From an uncultured Oscillospiraceae bacterium (GTDB lineage: Bacteria > Bacillota > Clostridia > Oscillospirales > Oscillospiraceae), in the NCBI GenBank assembly GCA_947630785.1, contig CANRIW010000010.1:1-54585 (forward strand): DNA of 54,585 nucleotides. The letters run 5' to 3'. Positions 24,152 to 33,086 of this stretch are shown piece by piece. Below the pieces are notes generated by a model that searched no databases, had not been told where the DNA came from, and worked only from the letters and a program-made list of their open reading frames with translations. A program made the position numbers and the translations under genes. Each line of letters opens with the position of its first letter. Position 1 is the first letter of the stretch.

Positions 24152-25564
24152 ATGGACCTGAATTCGACGCTGTTCCTGTTTTTCTTTTTTCCCGCCGCTG
24201 TTCTGCTGTACTATATCGTGCCGGGGCAGAGGCTGAAAAACGGCTTCCTGCTGCTGGCCGGCCTGGTCTTCTACGCCCTGGGCCGGTGGCAGGGGATGGT
24301 GATCCTGTTGCTCTCCGCCCTGCTCAACTGGGCCGCCGGGGCCATCCTCGCCAAAATGGGCAAAAACCGTGCGGTGCTGGCGATCACAGTGATCCTGGAC
24401 ATCGCTCTGCTGGTGTGCTTCAAATACCTGGCCCTGCTGACGGAGACCGCCAACGGCCTGTTCTCCCTGTCCCTCCCGGTGTGGGAGCTGGCCGCCCCGG
24501 TGGGCATCTCCTTCTTCACCTTCAAGGCCATGAGCTACGTCATCGACGTGTATCGCGGCGGCGAGGCGGGGGGCTTTTTCAGTGTGCTGCTGTATGTCTC
24601 CTTCTTCCCCCAGGTGACCTCCGGGCCCATCACCCGGTTCGGGCGGTTCGCCGGCCAGCTGAGGGAGCGGACCGTCACCGCCGAGGGGGCCGCCCTGGGC
24701 CTGCGCCGGTTCACCGTGGGTCTGGCAAAAAAGCTGCTCATCGCCGGGGCGGTTGCCCCCATCGCCGACAACGCCTTCTCTCTGGCCGGAGGCGCCGGCA
24801 TGGCTTTGGCCTGGCTGGGCGCCGCCGCCTACACCGTCCAGCTCTACTTCGATTTCTCCGGCTACTCCGACATGGCCATCGGCCTGGGGCAGATGTTCGG
24901 CTTCTCCACCCCGGAGAACTTCGACTACCCCTACGCCGCCCGGTCCCTCCGGGATTTCTGGAAACGGTGGCACATCTCCCTGTCCTCCTGGTTTCAGGAC
25001 TATCTCTATATCCCCCTGGGCGGCGGGCGGCGGGGCAGGACCCGCAAGTGTCTCAATCTGCTCATCGTGTTCGCCGTCAGCGGGTTGTGGCACGGGGCCT
25101 CCTGGACCTTCCTGCTGTGGGGCCTGTGGCACGGGATATTCAGCGTACTTGAGAACTGCGCCGGGTCCAGGCTGGAAAAAGTTCAGAGCACCGCTCCCGG
25201 CAGAGTGTTTGGCCACGTCTACACGCTGATTTTAGTATGCCTTGGCTTCGTGCTGTTCCGGGCCTCCTCCCTGGGCGGCGCCCTGGGCATGTTCCGGGCC
25301 ATGTTCGTCCCAACTCAGCCGGTCCCGGCGGCGGTCACCGCCCTGGAGCGGATCGCCCCCTCGGCGTGGCTGGCCCTGTGCGCCGGGATCGTGGGCAGTC
25401 TGCCCATCCTCCCCTGGCTGCGGGCAAAGATGTCCTCCCTGGGCGAGGCCGCCCGGAGCGGGCTCACCGCCCTGTCCCTTGCGGCCGCCGCCGCGCTGTT
25501 CGTGGTCTGTATGCTGGCCGCCGCCGGAGGGAATTTCCAGCCCTTCATCTACAACCAGTTCTGA
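24152..25564 (+). CDS. MBOAT-family O-acyltransferase (AlgI/DltB-like)
   Basis: 470 residues with about ten membrane segments. The MBOAT signature is present: PVGISFFTFKAMSYVIDVYRG, YFDFSGYSDMAIGLG, RDFWKRWHISLSSWFQDYLYIPLGG and the catalytic histidine H314 in GLWHGASW. AlgI-type proteins pass acetyl groups across the membrane for O-acetylation of exported polysaccharides. The next gene encodes an AlgX/AlgJ-like partner, as in known acetylation systems. The start has GGGAGGAG upstream. The glycan acceptor cannot be told. Confidence 0.9.
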   Translation: MDLNSTLFLFFFFPAAVLLYYIVPGQRLKNGFLLLAGLVFYALGRWQGMVILLLSALLNWAAGAILAKMGKNRAVLAITVILDIALLVCFKYLALLTETANGLFSLSLPVWELAAPVGISFFTFKAMSYVIDVYRGGEAGGFFSVLLYVSFFPQVTSGPITRFGRFAGQLRERTVTAEGAALGLRRFTVGLAKKLLIAGAVAPIADNAFSLAGGAGMALAWLGAAAYTVQLYFDFSGYSDMAIGLGQMFGFSTPENFDYPYAARSLRDFWKRWHISLSSWFQDYLYIPLGGGRRGRTRKCLNLLIVFAVSGLWHGASWTFLLWGLWHGIFSVLENCAGSRLEKVQSTAPGRVFGHVYTLILVCLGFVLFRASSLGGALGMFRAMFVPTQPVPAAVTALERIAPSAWLALCAGIVGSLPILPWLRAKMSSLGEAARSGLTALSLAAAAALFVVCMLAAAGGNFQPFIYNQF

Positions 25565-25576
25565 GGGGGCGGAGTG

Positions 25577-26929
25577 ATGGTGAAAAAGATCGCTTACATC
25601 TGCTTTGTCGCCCTGATCCTGATCCTGTGCCTGATTCCCTCCCTGGGGATGCTGGCCGGACCGGAGGCGGAGGCCGGCGGCAACCAGATCCTCACCCCGC
25701 TTCCCCGGCCGCAGAACGCGGACGGGAACTGGAACGCCGATTACCTCTCTCAGCTGGGGGATTACCTTCAGGACCACTTCTTCCTGCGGCAGGCCATGAT
25801 CTCCGCCTGGTCGGAGGGGAACGCCCTCCTGCTCCGCTCCTCCGCCGCCGACGGAGTGGTGCTGGGAAAGGACGGCTGGCTCTACTACCGGGACACCTTG
25901 GACGACTACACCGGTTCCGGCCTTATGTCCGACGGGGAGATCCTCTCCGCCGCCCACGATCTGGCGTTGGTCAACGAGTTCTGCGAGAGCCAGGGGGCGA
26001 AATTCCTGTTCACCGTCGCCCCCAATAAGAATAGTCTTTATCCGGAGCATATGCCCGATCTTACGGTATTCTCCTCCGGGAAGAACGCGGACCGTCTGGC
26101 CGCCGCGCTGGCGGACGAGGGGGTGCCCTATTTGGACCTGTTCGCCCTCCTCGGCGGGGAGGAGGAGACCCTGTACTTCACCCAGGACTCCCATTGGAAC
26201 TCCAAAGGGGCCGCCCTGGCGGCAGACGCCCTCAACAGGGCCCTGGGCCGCAGTTCCGACTACTACAGCGGTCCCTTTTCCGCCCAGCCGGTCCACCGCA
26301 GCGACCTGTACGAGATGCTCTCCCCCGCCGGGGGCCGCATGGAGGACGACCAGGTCTACGGCGGCCAGCTGACCTTTGATTACGAGTCCCCTATCCGCTC
26401 GGCGGAGGACATCACCATCAGGACCACCGGGCAGGGGGATGGTTCCCTCCTCCTGTTCCGGGACTCCTTCGGCAATCTGCTCTACCCCTATCTGGCGGAC
26501 AGCTTCGGCTCCGCCCTGTTCTCCCGGTCCACCGCCTACCGGCTGGACTTTATCGCCCAGCGCTCCGCCGGATATGTGGTGGTGGAGCTGGTGGAACGCA
26601 ATCTGGACTATCTGCTCCAGAACGTCCCCCAGATGCCCGCCCCGGAGCGGCGGGCCCCCGAGACGGCGGCCTCCGGCAATGCCGTCTCGCTGACGGCCGG
26701 GCCCGCCCAGTTTGGGGAGGGTTTCGTGCAGCTCAGCGGCGCCCTGCCGGCGGAGCCGGACCCGGGCGCGCCCGTCTATCTCCTGGCCGGAGAGACGTGC
26801 TATGAGGCGTTCCGGCTGGAAAACGGCGGCTTTGGACTCGTCGTGCCGGAGGGAGCGGCGGCGGAAAAGCTGTCGGTGCTGTATCAGATAAACAGCGTCT
26901 GGACGGCGGCGGACGCCGTGACAGACTGA
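25577..26929 (+). CDS. AlgX/AlgJ-like SGNH acetyltransferase, partner of the MBOAT protein
   Basis: 450 residues. The N-terminal hydrophobic segment (about 4-27) anchors the protein outside. The catalytic DxHW motif is DSHWN (D204, H206, W207) and the serine region is LLFRDSFGN (about 296). These are the SGNH-type elements of AlgX and AlgJ, which carry out the final O-acetyl transfer. An in-frame GTG at 25574 also exists; the ATG has the better spacing. It follows the MBOAT gene by 12 bp, so they are co-transcribed. The C-terminal 100 residues are beta-rich and Ala/Gly-rich, possibly glycan binding. Confidence 0.85.
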   Translation: MVKKIAYICFVALILILCLIPSLGMLAGPEAEAGGNQILTPLPRPQNADGNWNADYLSQLGDYLQDHFFLRQAMISAWSEGNALLLRSSAADGVVLGKDGWLYYRDTLDDYTGSGLMSDGEILSAAHDLALVNEFCESQGAKFLFTVAPNKNSLYPEHMPDLTVFSSGKNADRLAAALADEGVPYLDLFALLGGEEETLYFTQDSHWNSKGAALAADALNRALGRSSDYYSGPFSAQPVHRSDLYEMLSPAGGRMEDDQVYGGQLTFDYESPIRSAEDITIRTTGQGDGSLLLFRDSFGNLLYPYLADSFGSALFSRSTAYRLDFIAQRSAGYVVVELVERNLDYLLQNVPQMPAPERRAPETAASGNAVSLTAGPAQFGEGFVQLSGALPAEPDPGAPVYLLAGETCYEAFRLENGGFGLVVPEGAAAEKLSVLYQINSVWTAADAVTD

Positions 26930-26959
26930 CCCACTTTGTCCGTTTCAGGAGGGATCTGA

Positions 26960-28327
26960 ATGAAGAAGCGCATCGTCATATTCCTGCTGGTCCTGGCCCT
27001 GGCGTTGTCCCTGGCCCCGGCCGCTCTGGCCGCCGCCCCGGACGAGGATATCCTGCCTCCGCCCCCGGCTGACGGGCCTGTTGCCGGCGTGACGCTGAAC
27101 ACGGAACAGCACATCAACTATATCAGTGGCATGGGAGGCGGTATTTTCGCCCCCAACGACTACGTCACCCGGGGCGAAGCCGCGCAGATGCTCTACAAGC
27201 TGCTGGCGGACAAGGTCCCCGTCACCGTCAGCTATACCGACGTGGCGGAGGGAAGCTGGTACCATGACGCGGCGCTCCAGCTGGGCTCTCTGGGGGTCAT
27301 CCGCCCTGACGAGGAGACCTTCCGGGCGGATGACGTCATCTCCCGGGGGGAGTTCGTCCGCTATGTGTCCGCCTTCTTTCCCCTGCGGGCCGACGCGGCG
27401 CAGTTCCCCGACGTGGACCCCGACGATGAAAATGCCGCAGCTATCCTCTCCGCCCGGGCCTATGGCTGGCTGCTGGGCTATCCCGACGGCACCGTCGGCC
27501 CCAATGGACTCCTCCGCCGCAGCGAGACGGTGGCCATCCTCAACCGGGCGCTGGGCCGCACCGGCGACGCCTCCACCATCAGCGCCGAGCGTCCGGCGCT
27601 CTATCTGGACGTGGCCCCCAGTGAATGGTATTATCAGAACGTGATGGAGGCCACCGTGCCCCATGAGCACACCTCCGGAGAGAACGGCGAGGTCTGGACC
27701 TCCTGGACGGAGGCGGACACCAACCTGCCCGACGGCTTCCGCACCGAGGGCGCCCACCTGATCGACGGCTGGAGCTACTACTACGACGCCTCCGCCAAGG
27801 ATATCCTCCGGGGGCAGAGCAAGAACGGCTTTACCGCCGGGGCGGACGGCCGGTTCACCACCGGCGACAGCTGGATCGACGAACAGCTCAGAATCATCAT
27901 CCTGGCCGAGACCGACGCCTCTATGAGTCGGGAAGAAATGCTGAAAGCCCTGTACGCCCACTGCCGGGACAAGTACAGCTACCTGTCGTGGAACAGAAAC
28001 GCCTACGATCCCGGCAACGCGCACTTCGCGCTGGATGCCGCGCGGCAGATGCTGACCTATGGCCGGGGCAACTGCTACTGCTTCGCCGCCACGTTCTGCT
28101 ATCTGAGCCGCTGGATCGGCTACGACACCAAAATGTACAGCGGGAAGGTTCTGGGAGGTCCCCACGGCTGGACGGAGATCAACGGCTATATCTACGATAC
28201 GCAGCTGGAATGGCGCTATTACCATGACTACCACAGCAAATACGGCGAACAGTATCTGTGGTATTTCTATGGTCTCAAGGATACGACGAACCGCTGGAAA
28301 TACGTAATGCAATATCAAGTGATATAG
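26960..28327 (+). CDS. SLH-domain protein with transglutaminase-like domain
   Basis: 455 residues. Signal peptide (1-25, ending ALA-AAP). SLH repeats (about 55-220) show GGGIFAPNDYVTRGEAAQML and GYPDGTVGPNGLLRRSE. The C-terminal domain (about 310-440) has a transglutaminase-core triad: Cys in GRGNCYCFA (near 372), His in GGPHGW (near 397) and Asp in YDTQLEW (near 409). Such proteins are held on the cell wall and may cross-link or cleave peptides. It is third in the MBOAT operon, 30 bp after the AlgX-like gene. Confidence 0.86.
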   Translation: MKKRIVIFLLVLALALSLAPAALAAAPDEDILPPPPADGPVAGVTLNTEQHINYISGMGGGIFAPNDYVTRGEAAQMLYKLLADKVPVTVSYTDVAEGSWYHDAALQLGSLGVIRPDEETFRADDVISRGEFVRYVSAFFPLRADAAQFPDVDPDDENAAAILSARAYGWLLGYPDGTVGPNGLLRRSETVAILNRALGRTGDASTISAERPALYLDVAPSEWYYQNVMEATVPHEHTSGENGEVWTSWTEADTNLPDGFRTEGAHLIDGWSYYYDASAKDILRGQSKNGFTAGADGRFTTGDSWIDEQLRIIILAETDASMSREEMLKALYAHCRDKYSYLSWNRNAYDPGNAHFALDAARQMLTYGRGNCYCFAATFCYLSRWIGYDTKMYSGKVLGGPHGWTEINGYIYDTQLEWRYYHDYHSKYGEQYLWYFYGLKDTTNRWKYVMQYQVI

Positions 28328-28337
28328 GAGAGTACCG

Positions 28338-28964
28338 ATGAAAAAAGTGATCTCGCTTCTGGCTGCTCTGGCGCTGTCGCTGTCCCTCTGCGCCTGTTCC
28401 CGGCCAACCTCTGTCAATGCGGATGACCCGATCAAAACAGCTGAAATCTCCGCCTCCCTGCCGGCGGAGGAACCCACCGCCGCCCCAACTCCCGAGGTCA
28501 CCGAAGGACCCAGCGAGGAGCCCACCGCCGCGCCTACGGAAGCGCCCACCGAGGAACCCTCGGACGAGCCGGAGCCCGCCCAGGCCCAGGCCCCCGCTGC
28601 CGACCCCACCGCAAAACCCACCCAGGCCCCGGCCACGCCAAAGCCCACCCAGACGCCGGCCACGCAAGCGCCGGCCACGCAGGCCCCGGTGCAGACCGTG
28701 CCGCCCACGCCGGAGCCCACACCCGCTCCCACGCCGGAGCCCACGCCCAAGCCCGACCTGAAATCTGTTGCTCAGCAGTACATTGGCTCCCCTGTCAGCG
28801 CGCTGATCGCCGCCATCGGCAATCCGTCCAACGGCGATTCGGGACAAATCCCCGCCTGTATCGGTGAAGAAAACGGCTTTAACAGAGAATTGTATTATGA
28901 CGGCTTCACCGTCTACACCGAGGGTACCGACACTATCCCTGAGCACGTCTATGCCGTGCAGTAA
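28338..28964 (+). CDS. Proline/threonine-rich lipoprotein
   Basis: 208 residues. Signal peptide with a lipobox-like LCAC (C20). Residues about 44-140 are low-complexity Pro/Thr/Ala/Glu repeats (TPEPTPAPTPEPTPKP), a wall-spanning linker. The C-terminal 70 residues form a small folded domain (LKSVAQQYIGSPVSALIAAI ... YDGFTVYTEG) of a kind found at the end of many clostridial lipoproteins. The function is unknown. It is last in the MBOAT operon, with AGGAG 7 nt before the ATG, followed by a terminator. Confidence 0.82.
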   Translation: MKKVISLLAALALSLSLCACSRPTSVNADDPIKTAEISASLPAEEPTAAPTPEVTEGPSEEPTAAPTEAPTEEPSDEPEPAQAQAPAADPTAKPTQAPATPKPTQTPATQAPATQAPVQTVPPTPEPTPAPTPEPTPKPDLKSVAQQYIGSPVSALIAAIGNPSNGDSGQIPACIGEENGFNRELYYDGFTVYTEGTDTIPEHVYAVQ

Positions 28965-28979
28965 CCAGAATAAGCATCA

Positions 28980-29014
28980 AGCCCCCGCCGCATTATCTGC
29001 GGCGGGGGCTCGTT
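28980..29014. terminator. Bidirectional terminator between convergent operons
   Basis: 13-bp stem, AGCCCCCGCCGCA (28980-28992) with TGCGGCGGGGGCT (28998-29010), followed by CGTTTTG. It serves the MBOAT operon and the convergent GTPase pair. Confidence 0.82.
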
Positions 29015-29029
29015 TTGCGTTTTGTCAGT

Positions 29030-29959
29030 TCAGAAGGACAGGACCTCCTGCTCCGGCTTCTTGGCCGGCAGCAGTTCGGTGACGTAGAGGATGGGGCCCT
29101 TGTCCTCGTATGCCTTGTGGGGCTCCAGGGCCATCCGGGCGGTGACCTCCACCCAGGCCCGATTGCCGAAGGAATTGAAGCCGCCGCCCCGGGCCACCAC
29201 GCCCAGAAAGCTGATGTCGGCGGCACAGCAGGTCATGGCGAACCGGCCAAGGACTACCTCGCCGGGGTACTGCTTCAGGTGGGCCACCACCGCCTTGCAG
29301 TGGATGACCTTGTCCACATAGCGCTCCGGGTGGTCCATCACGTCCACGTACCACACGCCGAAGTCGTCGTCGGGGATGTCGATGACCTCCTTGTTCAGGT
29401 CGAAGGGGCAGACGCTGCCGTCGTCATATTCCTCGCTGGTGCCGTCGCTGTTCTCCAGATAGATGGAGGCCCGGCGGTTCACCAGCTTCAAATTCCGGGC
29501 CCGGAGGGAGGCTCGCAGCTTCTCGTCGCAACGGTTGAAGATGATCATGTCCGCGTTGGTGAGCTTCTCCATCATCATCTGGCCCAGGTTCTTGGCGTAC
29601 ATGTCGAAGGTGGCGGCCTCCACGGTGGTCATGATCTGATAGAGCACCCAGTTGTTGGGCAGGGCCTCCTGATAGAGCTTCTGGAGGGACCACATACCGT
29701 TGAACTCGATCATGATCTGCTTGGGCTTATACCGCTTCTCGCACTTTTTGAGGAAGTCCTTCGTCAGATAGACCTCCCCCTCCACGTTCACCACATCCAC
29801 GTTCCGCAGGGCCTTGGGGTCGTACTCCTCGCTCCCCTCCTCACAGCAGAGGAGCAGGGTGCGGTCCTCCAGGGCAAAGCCGTCCTGGAGCACGCCGTTG
29901 ATGAAGGAGGTCTTGCCGCTGTCCAGAAAGCCGGCAAAGAGGTATACAGGGATATCCAT
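29030..29959 (-). CDS. COG0523 (CobW/ZNG1-type) GTPase with DUF1980-like C-terminal domain
   Basis: 309 residues. G3E GTPase domain with Walker A GFLDSGKT (10-17) and a switch region EFNGMW. The canonical CxCC metal motif is replaced by LLLCCEEGSEEYD. The last 100 residues (YVDKVIHCKAVVAHLKQYPG, RFAMTCCAADISFLGVVA, WVEVTARM) resemble the C-terminal domain of TIGR03943/DUF1980 proteins, which usually sit beside COG0523 genes as separate proteins. COG0523 proteins deliver or sense metals, often zinc. It follows the His-rich GTPase by 9 bp in one operon. Confidence 0.82.
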   Translation of the reverse strand: MDIPVYLFAGFLDSGKTSFINGVLQDGFALEDRTLLLCCEEGSEEYDPKALRNVDVVNVEGEVYLTKDFLKKCEKRYKPKQIMIEFNGMWSLQKLYQEALPNNWVLYQIMTTVEAATFDMYAKNLGQMMMEKLTNADMIIFNRCDEKLRASLRARNLKLVNRRASIYLENSDGTSEEYDDGSVCPFDLNKEVIDIPDDDFGVWYVDVMDHPERYVDKVIHCKAVVAHLKQYPGEVVLGRFAMTCCAADISFLGVVARGGGFNSFGNRAWVEVTARMALEPHKAYEDKGPILYVTELLPAKKPEQEVLSF

Positions 29960-29968
29960 GACCGCTCC

Positions 29969-31096
29969 TTACAGACCGAACAGGGCGGCCAGCTTGTCCT
30001 CTTTCAGGTCGGCGCCGATGACGCACAGCCGGCCGGTGAAGTCGGCGGGGCCCTCCCGGACGGACCACTCCTCGGGCACGTAATCGAAGTGGAGCCAGCC
30101 GCCGGCGGCGCTCCGCACGATGCCCTTGGCCCGCAGGATGGCGCCGCACTCGCCGATGTCCAGCTCGGCCAGCATCTTCTCCAGTTCCGCCTTGTCGAAG
30201 GGCTTCACGGTCTCCCTGCCCCAGCTGGTGAACACCTCGTCGGCGTCGTGATGGTGGTGGTGATGGTCGTGGTCGTGGCAGCCGCAGGCGCACTCCTCGC
30301 CGTGGTCGTGGTCGTGCTCCTCGTGGTCATGGTCGTGATGATGGTGCCTGTGCTCCTCCTCATGATCGTGCTCATGGTGATGATGATGCTCGTGCTCTTC
30401 ACCCTCCTCATGGTCGTGGTCATGATGGTGGTGGTGATGCTCCGCCTCGTGGGCCTCGTGTTCAGCGCGCATATGGGCCAGCATCTCCTCCTCCAGGGAG
30501 GGCTTCTCCATGGCGGCCAGGATGGTCTTGCCGTCCAGGTCGTCCCAGGGGGTGGTGATGATGGCGGCCTTGGGGTTCTTCTCCCGCAGCAGGGCCACCA
30601 TCTGCTCCAGCCGGTCCTGGGACAGGTTCTGGGTCCGGGACAGGATCAGGGTGCCGGCGGACTCCACCTGGTTGTTGTAGAACTCGCCGAAGTTCTTCAT
30701 GTAGCCCTTCACCTTGGAGGCGTCCACCACGGTGACGAAGCTGTTCAGGTGGAGCTCCGGCTCCTGGTCGGCCACGTTCTGCACCGCCACGATCACGTCG
30801 GACAGTTTGCCCACGCCGGAGGGCTCGATGAGGATGCGGTCGGGGTGGAACTGGGAGAGCACCTTTTTCAGGGCGTCGCCGAAGTCCCCCACCAGGGAGC
30901 AGCAGATGCAGCCGGAGGACATCTCGGAGATCTCCACGCCGGTCTCCTTCAAAAAGCCGCCGTCCACGCTGATCTCGCCGAACTCGTTCTCGATGAGCAC
31001 CAGCTTCTCGTCCTGGTACGCCTCGGCCAGCAGCTTTTTGATAAGGGTGGTCTTGCCGGCGCCGAGGAAGCCGGAGAAAATGTCGATCTTGGTCAT
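29969..31096 (-). CDS. COG0523 metal-chaperone GTPase with long His/Asp-rich loop
   Basis: 375 residues. Walker A GFLGAGKT (9-16); metal-binding motif GCICC (C63, C65, C66); switch EPSGVG; C-terminal CobW_C domain (about 305-375). Between the domains, residues about 215-290 are almost only His, Asp and Glu, plus a CACGC cluster, which suggests storage or capture of zinc, nickel or cobalt ions. The family uses GTP hydrolysis to transfer metal to client enzymes. It is the first gene of a two-gene operon with a strong promoter; no clear Zur operator was seen. Confidence 0.9.
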   Translation of the reverse strand: MTKIDIFSGFLGAGKTTLIKKLLAEAYQDEKLVLIENEFGEISVDGGFLKETGVEISEMSSGCICCSLVGDFGDALKKVLSQFHPDRILIEPSGVGKLSDVIVAVQNVADQEPELHLNSFVTVVDASKVKGYMKNFGEFYNNQVESAGTLILSRTQNLSQDRLEQMVALLREKNPKAAIITTPWDDLDGKTILAAMEKPSLEEEMLAHMRAEHEAHEAEHHHHHHDHDHEEGEEHEHHHHHEHDHEEEHRHHHHDHDHEEHDHDHGEECACGCHDHDHHHHHHDADEVFTSWGRETVKPFDKAELEKMLAELDIGECGAILRAKGIVRSAAGGWLHFDYVPEEWSVREGPADFTGRLCVIGADLKEDKLAALFGL

Positions 31097-31130
31097 GTTA
31101 CATCAGGTCCTTTTTTATGGATTTGGCCCT

Positions 31131-31159
31131 ATTTTACCCCCGAAAAAACGTAAAGTCAA
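31131..31159 (-). promoter_or_regulatory. Promoter of the COG0523 operon
   Basis: Minus strand: -35 TTGACT (31159-31154), 17-bp spacer, -10 TAAAAT (31136-31131). Confidence 0.75.
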
Positions 31160-31208
31160 GGGGCGGACAGAGGCCGCCCGGCGGGCGGTCTTCTCCGTGT
31201 CTCTGCAC

Positions 31209-31976
31209 TCAGGCGTAAAAGTCCAGCGTGCCGTAATAGCGTGTCACCGTGGAATTATCGTCCACCTGGGGGCCCACATCGGTGGGGCCGTACCGCATGA
31301 GAAAGTAGTCCAGATCGTGGAGCATTTTGTAGAGGTCGTTGGCATAGACCAGCTGATGGGTCTGGTGGGCCATATCGGTCAGCTCGATCAGGCGGTCCAG
31401 GGCGGCGGTCAGGTCCTCGTTCTGAACGGTGTCCCGAATGTCCTCCAAAATGGCGATGAAGGCGTCCGCGTCGTAATCGTTATCCGTGGCAACAGGGGTG
31501 CCGAATTTCTCATAAAACTGTTCATCTGTAAGACCCTCCTGGGCGCAGACCTCATCCCTGTCGACGTCGCCGTCCAACGCCCAGCCGATCTGGATATCGC
31601 CGGTGTGGTCAAAGTAGTTCCAGTAAAGGTCATCGGGATCGGCCAGACGGGAGAAAATATTCTGTCCCTCTTGCAGATACTCGCCTTCCCACCAGCCGTC
31701 CGCCCCGACGATAACGGTGAACAGCCAGTCGGCGTCCTCGTCGGACATGCCCTCCAGCGCCCGCTCACGGGCCGCCGTCACCTCCTCCTCCGTGGGGATC
31801 TGGCTCGGGTCGCGGGTGGGTTCCTGTTCCTCGGTGAGCTCCGGCGTGGAAACCGCCTCCTCCGTGGGAACAGCGGACGGAGCCGACGATGGTGTTTCAA
31901 TGGGTTTCGCGGCAGAACAACCCGCAAGGGCAATCAGCAGCCCACAGCAAACAGCTAAAACAGAGCGTTTGAACAT
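31209..31976 (-). CDS. Lipoprotein of unknown function
   Basis: 255 residues. The start is a pair of ATGs (31979, 31976); the second has the better spacing from AGAAGGG. Signal peptide with lipobox LAGC, then a Pro/Glu/Thr linker (about 20-60). The remainder is acidic and mostly helical (EVTAARERALEGMSDEDADW, RLIELTDMAHQTHQLVYAND). No family is recognised. It is divergent from rmlA, and both genes have near-consensus promoters. Confidence 0.8.
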   Translation of the reverse strand: MFKRSVLAVCCGLLIALAGCSAAKPIETPSSAPSAVPTEEAVSTPELTEEQEPTRDPSQIPTEEEVTAARERALEGMSDEDADWLFTVIVGADGWWEGEYLQEGQNIFSRLADPDDLYWNYFDHTGDIQIGWALDGDVDRDEVCAQEGLTDEQFYEKFGTPVATDNDYDADAFIAILEDIRDTVQNEDLTAALDRLIELTDMAHQTHQLVYANDLYKMLHDLDYFLMRYGPTDVGPQVDDNSTVTRYYGTLDFYA

Positions 31977-32018
31977 CATCAACCCTTCTTTCTCGTTGAT
32001 TTGCGTTTGGGAGTTTAT

Positions 32019-32047
32019 ATTGTACAATATATTCCCAACCCTGTCAA
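32019..32047 (-). promoter_or_regulatory. Lipoprotein promoter
   Basis: Minus strand: -35 TTGACA (32047-32042), 17-bp spacer, -10 TACAAT (32024-32019). Confidence 0.82.
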
Positions 32048-32081
32048 CTTTCCCGGAACGGAGCGGTCTATCCCCCCGCCA

Positions 32082-32110
32082 TTGACAATTTCCCCGCTTC
32101 TCTGTATAAT
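32082..32110 (+). promoter_or_regulatory. rmlA promoter
   Basis: Exact consensus: TTGACA (32082-32087), 17 bp, TATAAT (32105-32110). It is back-to-back with the lipoprotein promoter. Confidence 0.85.
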
Positions 32111-32168
32111 CATCACAGTATTTCCAAATGATGTGCGCCCTCCCGGGCGCATGGAGGTCGCGATACAA

Positions 32169-33023
32169 ATGAAAGGCATCATTCTGGCCGCCGGGCGGGG
32201 GACCCGGCTCTATCCCATGACCCGCCCGGTGTGCAAGCCCCTGCTCCCGGTGTACGACAAGCCGCTGATCTACTACCCCCTGTCGGTGCTGATCCAGGCC
32301 GGCATCCGGGAGGTGCTGGTCATCGTGCCCCCCGGCGAGGAGGGCACCTTCTACACCCTGCTGCGGGACGGGATGCAGCTGGGCATGAACATCCACTACA
32401 CCGTCCAGCCGGTGGCGAGAGGCATCGCCGACGCGCTGCTCATCGGCCGGGACTTCCTGGACGGGGATGACGTGTGCCTGGTGCTGGGGGACAATATCTT
32501 CTGGGCGGAGGGTTTCGCCGAAATGCTGAAAAAGGCCGCCGACGGCAACCCCGGCGCCACCGTGTTCGGCTGCAAGGTGGACGATCCCCGGCCCTTCGGC
32601 GTGGTGGAGTTCGGTCCCGACGGCAAGGCCATCTCCATCGAGGAGAAGCCGGAGCATCCCAGGTCCGACTACATCGTCCCCGGCCTGTACTTTTACAGCA
32701 ATGAGGCGCTGGACATCGCCGCCGACATGCCCCTCTCCGCCCGGGGCGAGCTGGAGATCACCGACGTGAATCTGGCCTTCCTCCACCAGGGCCGCCTGCG
32801 GGTCATCCCTCTGGAGGACAACTACGTATGGATGGACGCGGGCAGCGCCGACAGTATGCTGTCCGCCGCCCAGACCATCCATGACCTCCAGCGCGGCGGG
32901 GCCTACGTGGGCTGCGTGGAGGAGGAGGCATACCGGGAGGGCTGGATCGACCGGGCACATCTGCGCAAGCTGGGCGAGGAGCTGAAAATGACCGCCTACG
33001 GGCGGCATCTGCTGGAGCTCTGA
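32169..33023 (+). CDS. rmlA: Glucose-1-phosphate thymidylyltransferase-like nucleotidyltransferase
   Basis: 284 residues, family length. N-terminal MKGIILAAGRGTRLYPMTRP is the nucleotide-binding loop, followed by KPLLPVYDKPLIYYPLSVL. LGDNIFW (metal Asp), SIEEKP and LEDNYVWMDAG complete the active site. It makes dTDP-glucose from dTTP and glucose 1-phosphate, the first step to dTDP-rhamnose and related sugars for surface glycans. No rmlB, C or D genes are adjacent, so it is a single-gene unit ending in a hairpin. Confidence 0.92.
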   Translation: MKGIILAAGRGTRLYPMTRPVCKPLLPVYDKPLIYYPLSVLIQAGIREVLVIVPPGEEGTFYTLLRDGMQLGMNIHYTVQPVARGIADALLIGRDFLDGDDVCLVLGDNIFWAEGFAEMLKKAADGNPGATVFGCKVDDPRPFGVVEFGPDGKAISIEEKPEHPRSDYIVPGLYFYSNEALDIAADMPLSARGELEITDVNLAFLHQGRLRVIPLEDNYVWMDAGSADSMLSAAQTIHDLQRGGAYVGCVEEEAYREGWIDRAHLRKLGEELKMTAYGRHLLEL

Positions 33024-33044
33024 GCAAATATGGAACAGACGCGA

Positions 33045-33072
33045 AAGGGCCGCTCCCACAGGAGCGGCCCTT
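33045..33072. terminator. Terminator-like hairpin between rmlA and serA
   Basis: 12-bp stem, AAGGGCCGCTCC (33045-33056) with GGAGCGGCCCTT (33061-33072). The T-run is weak (GGTCTTTCG), but the position between convergent genes fits a terminator. Confidence 0.7.
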
Positions 33073-33086
33073 GGTCTTTCGTTCGC

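Noticed and set aside
30240-30460. Short-period repeats resembling a CRISPR or microsatellite array
   Set aside because: They encode the His/Asp-rich loop of a COG0523 GTPase and have no constant spacer arrangement.
31977-33059. N-terminal extension of the lipoprotein frame across rmlA
   Set aside because: The lipoprotein signal peptide starts at about 31976 and the region upstream codes for rmlA on the other strand.
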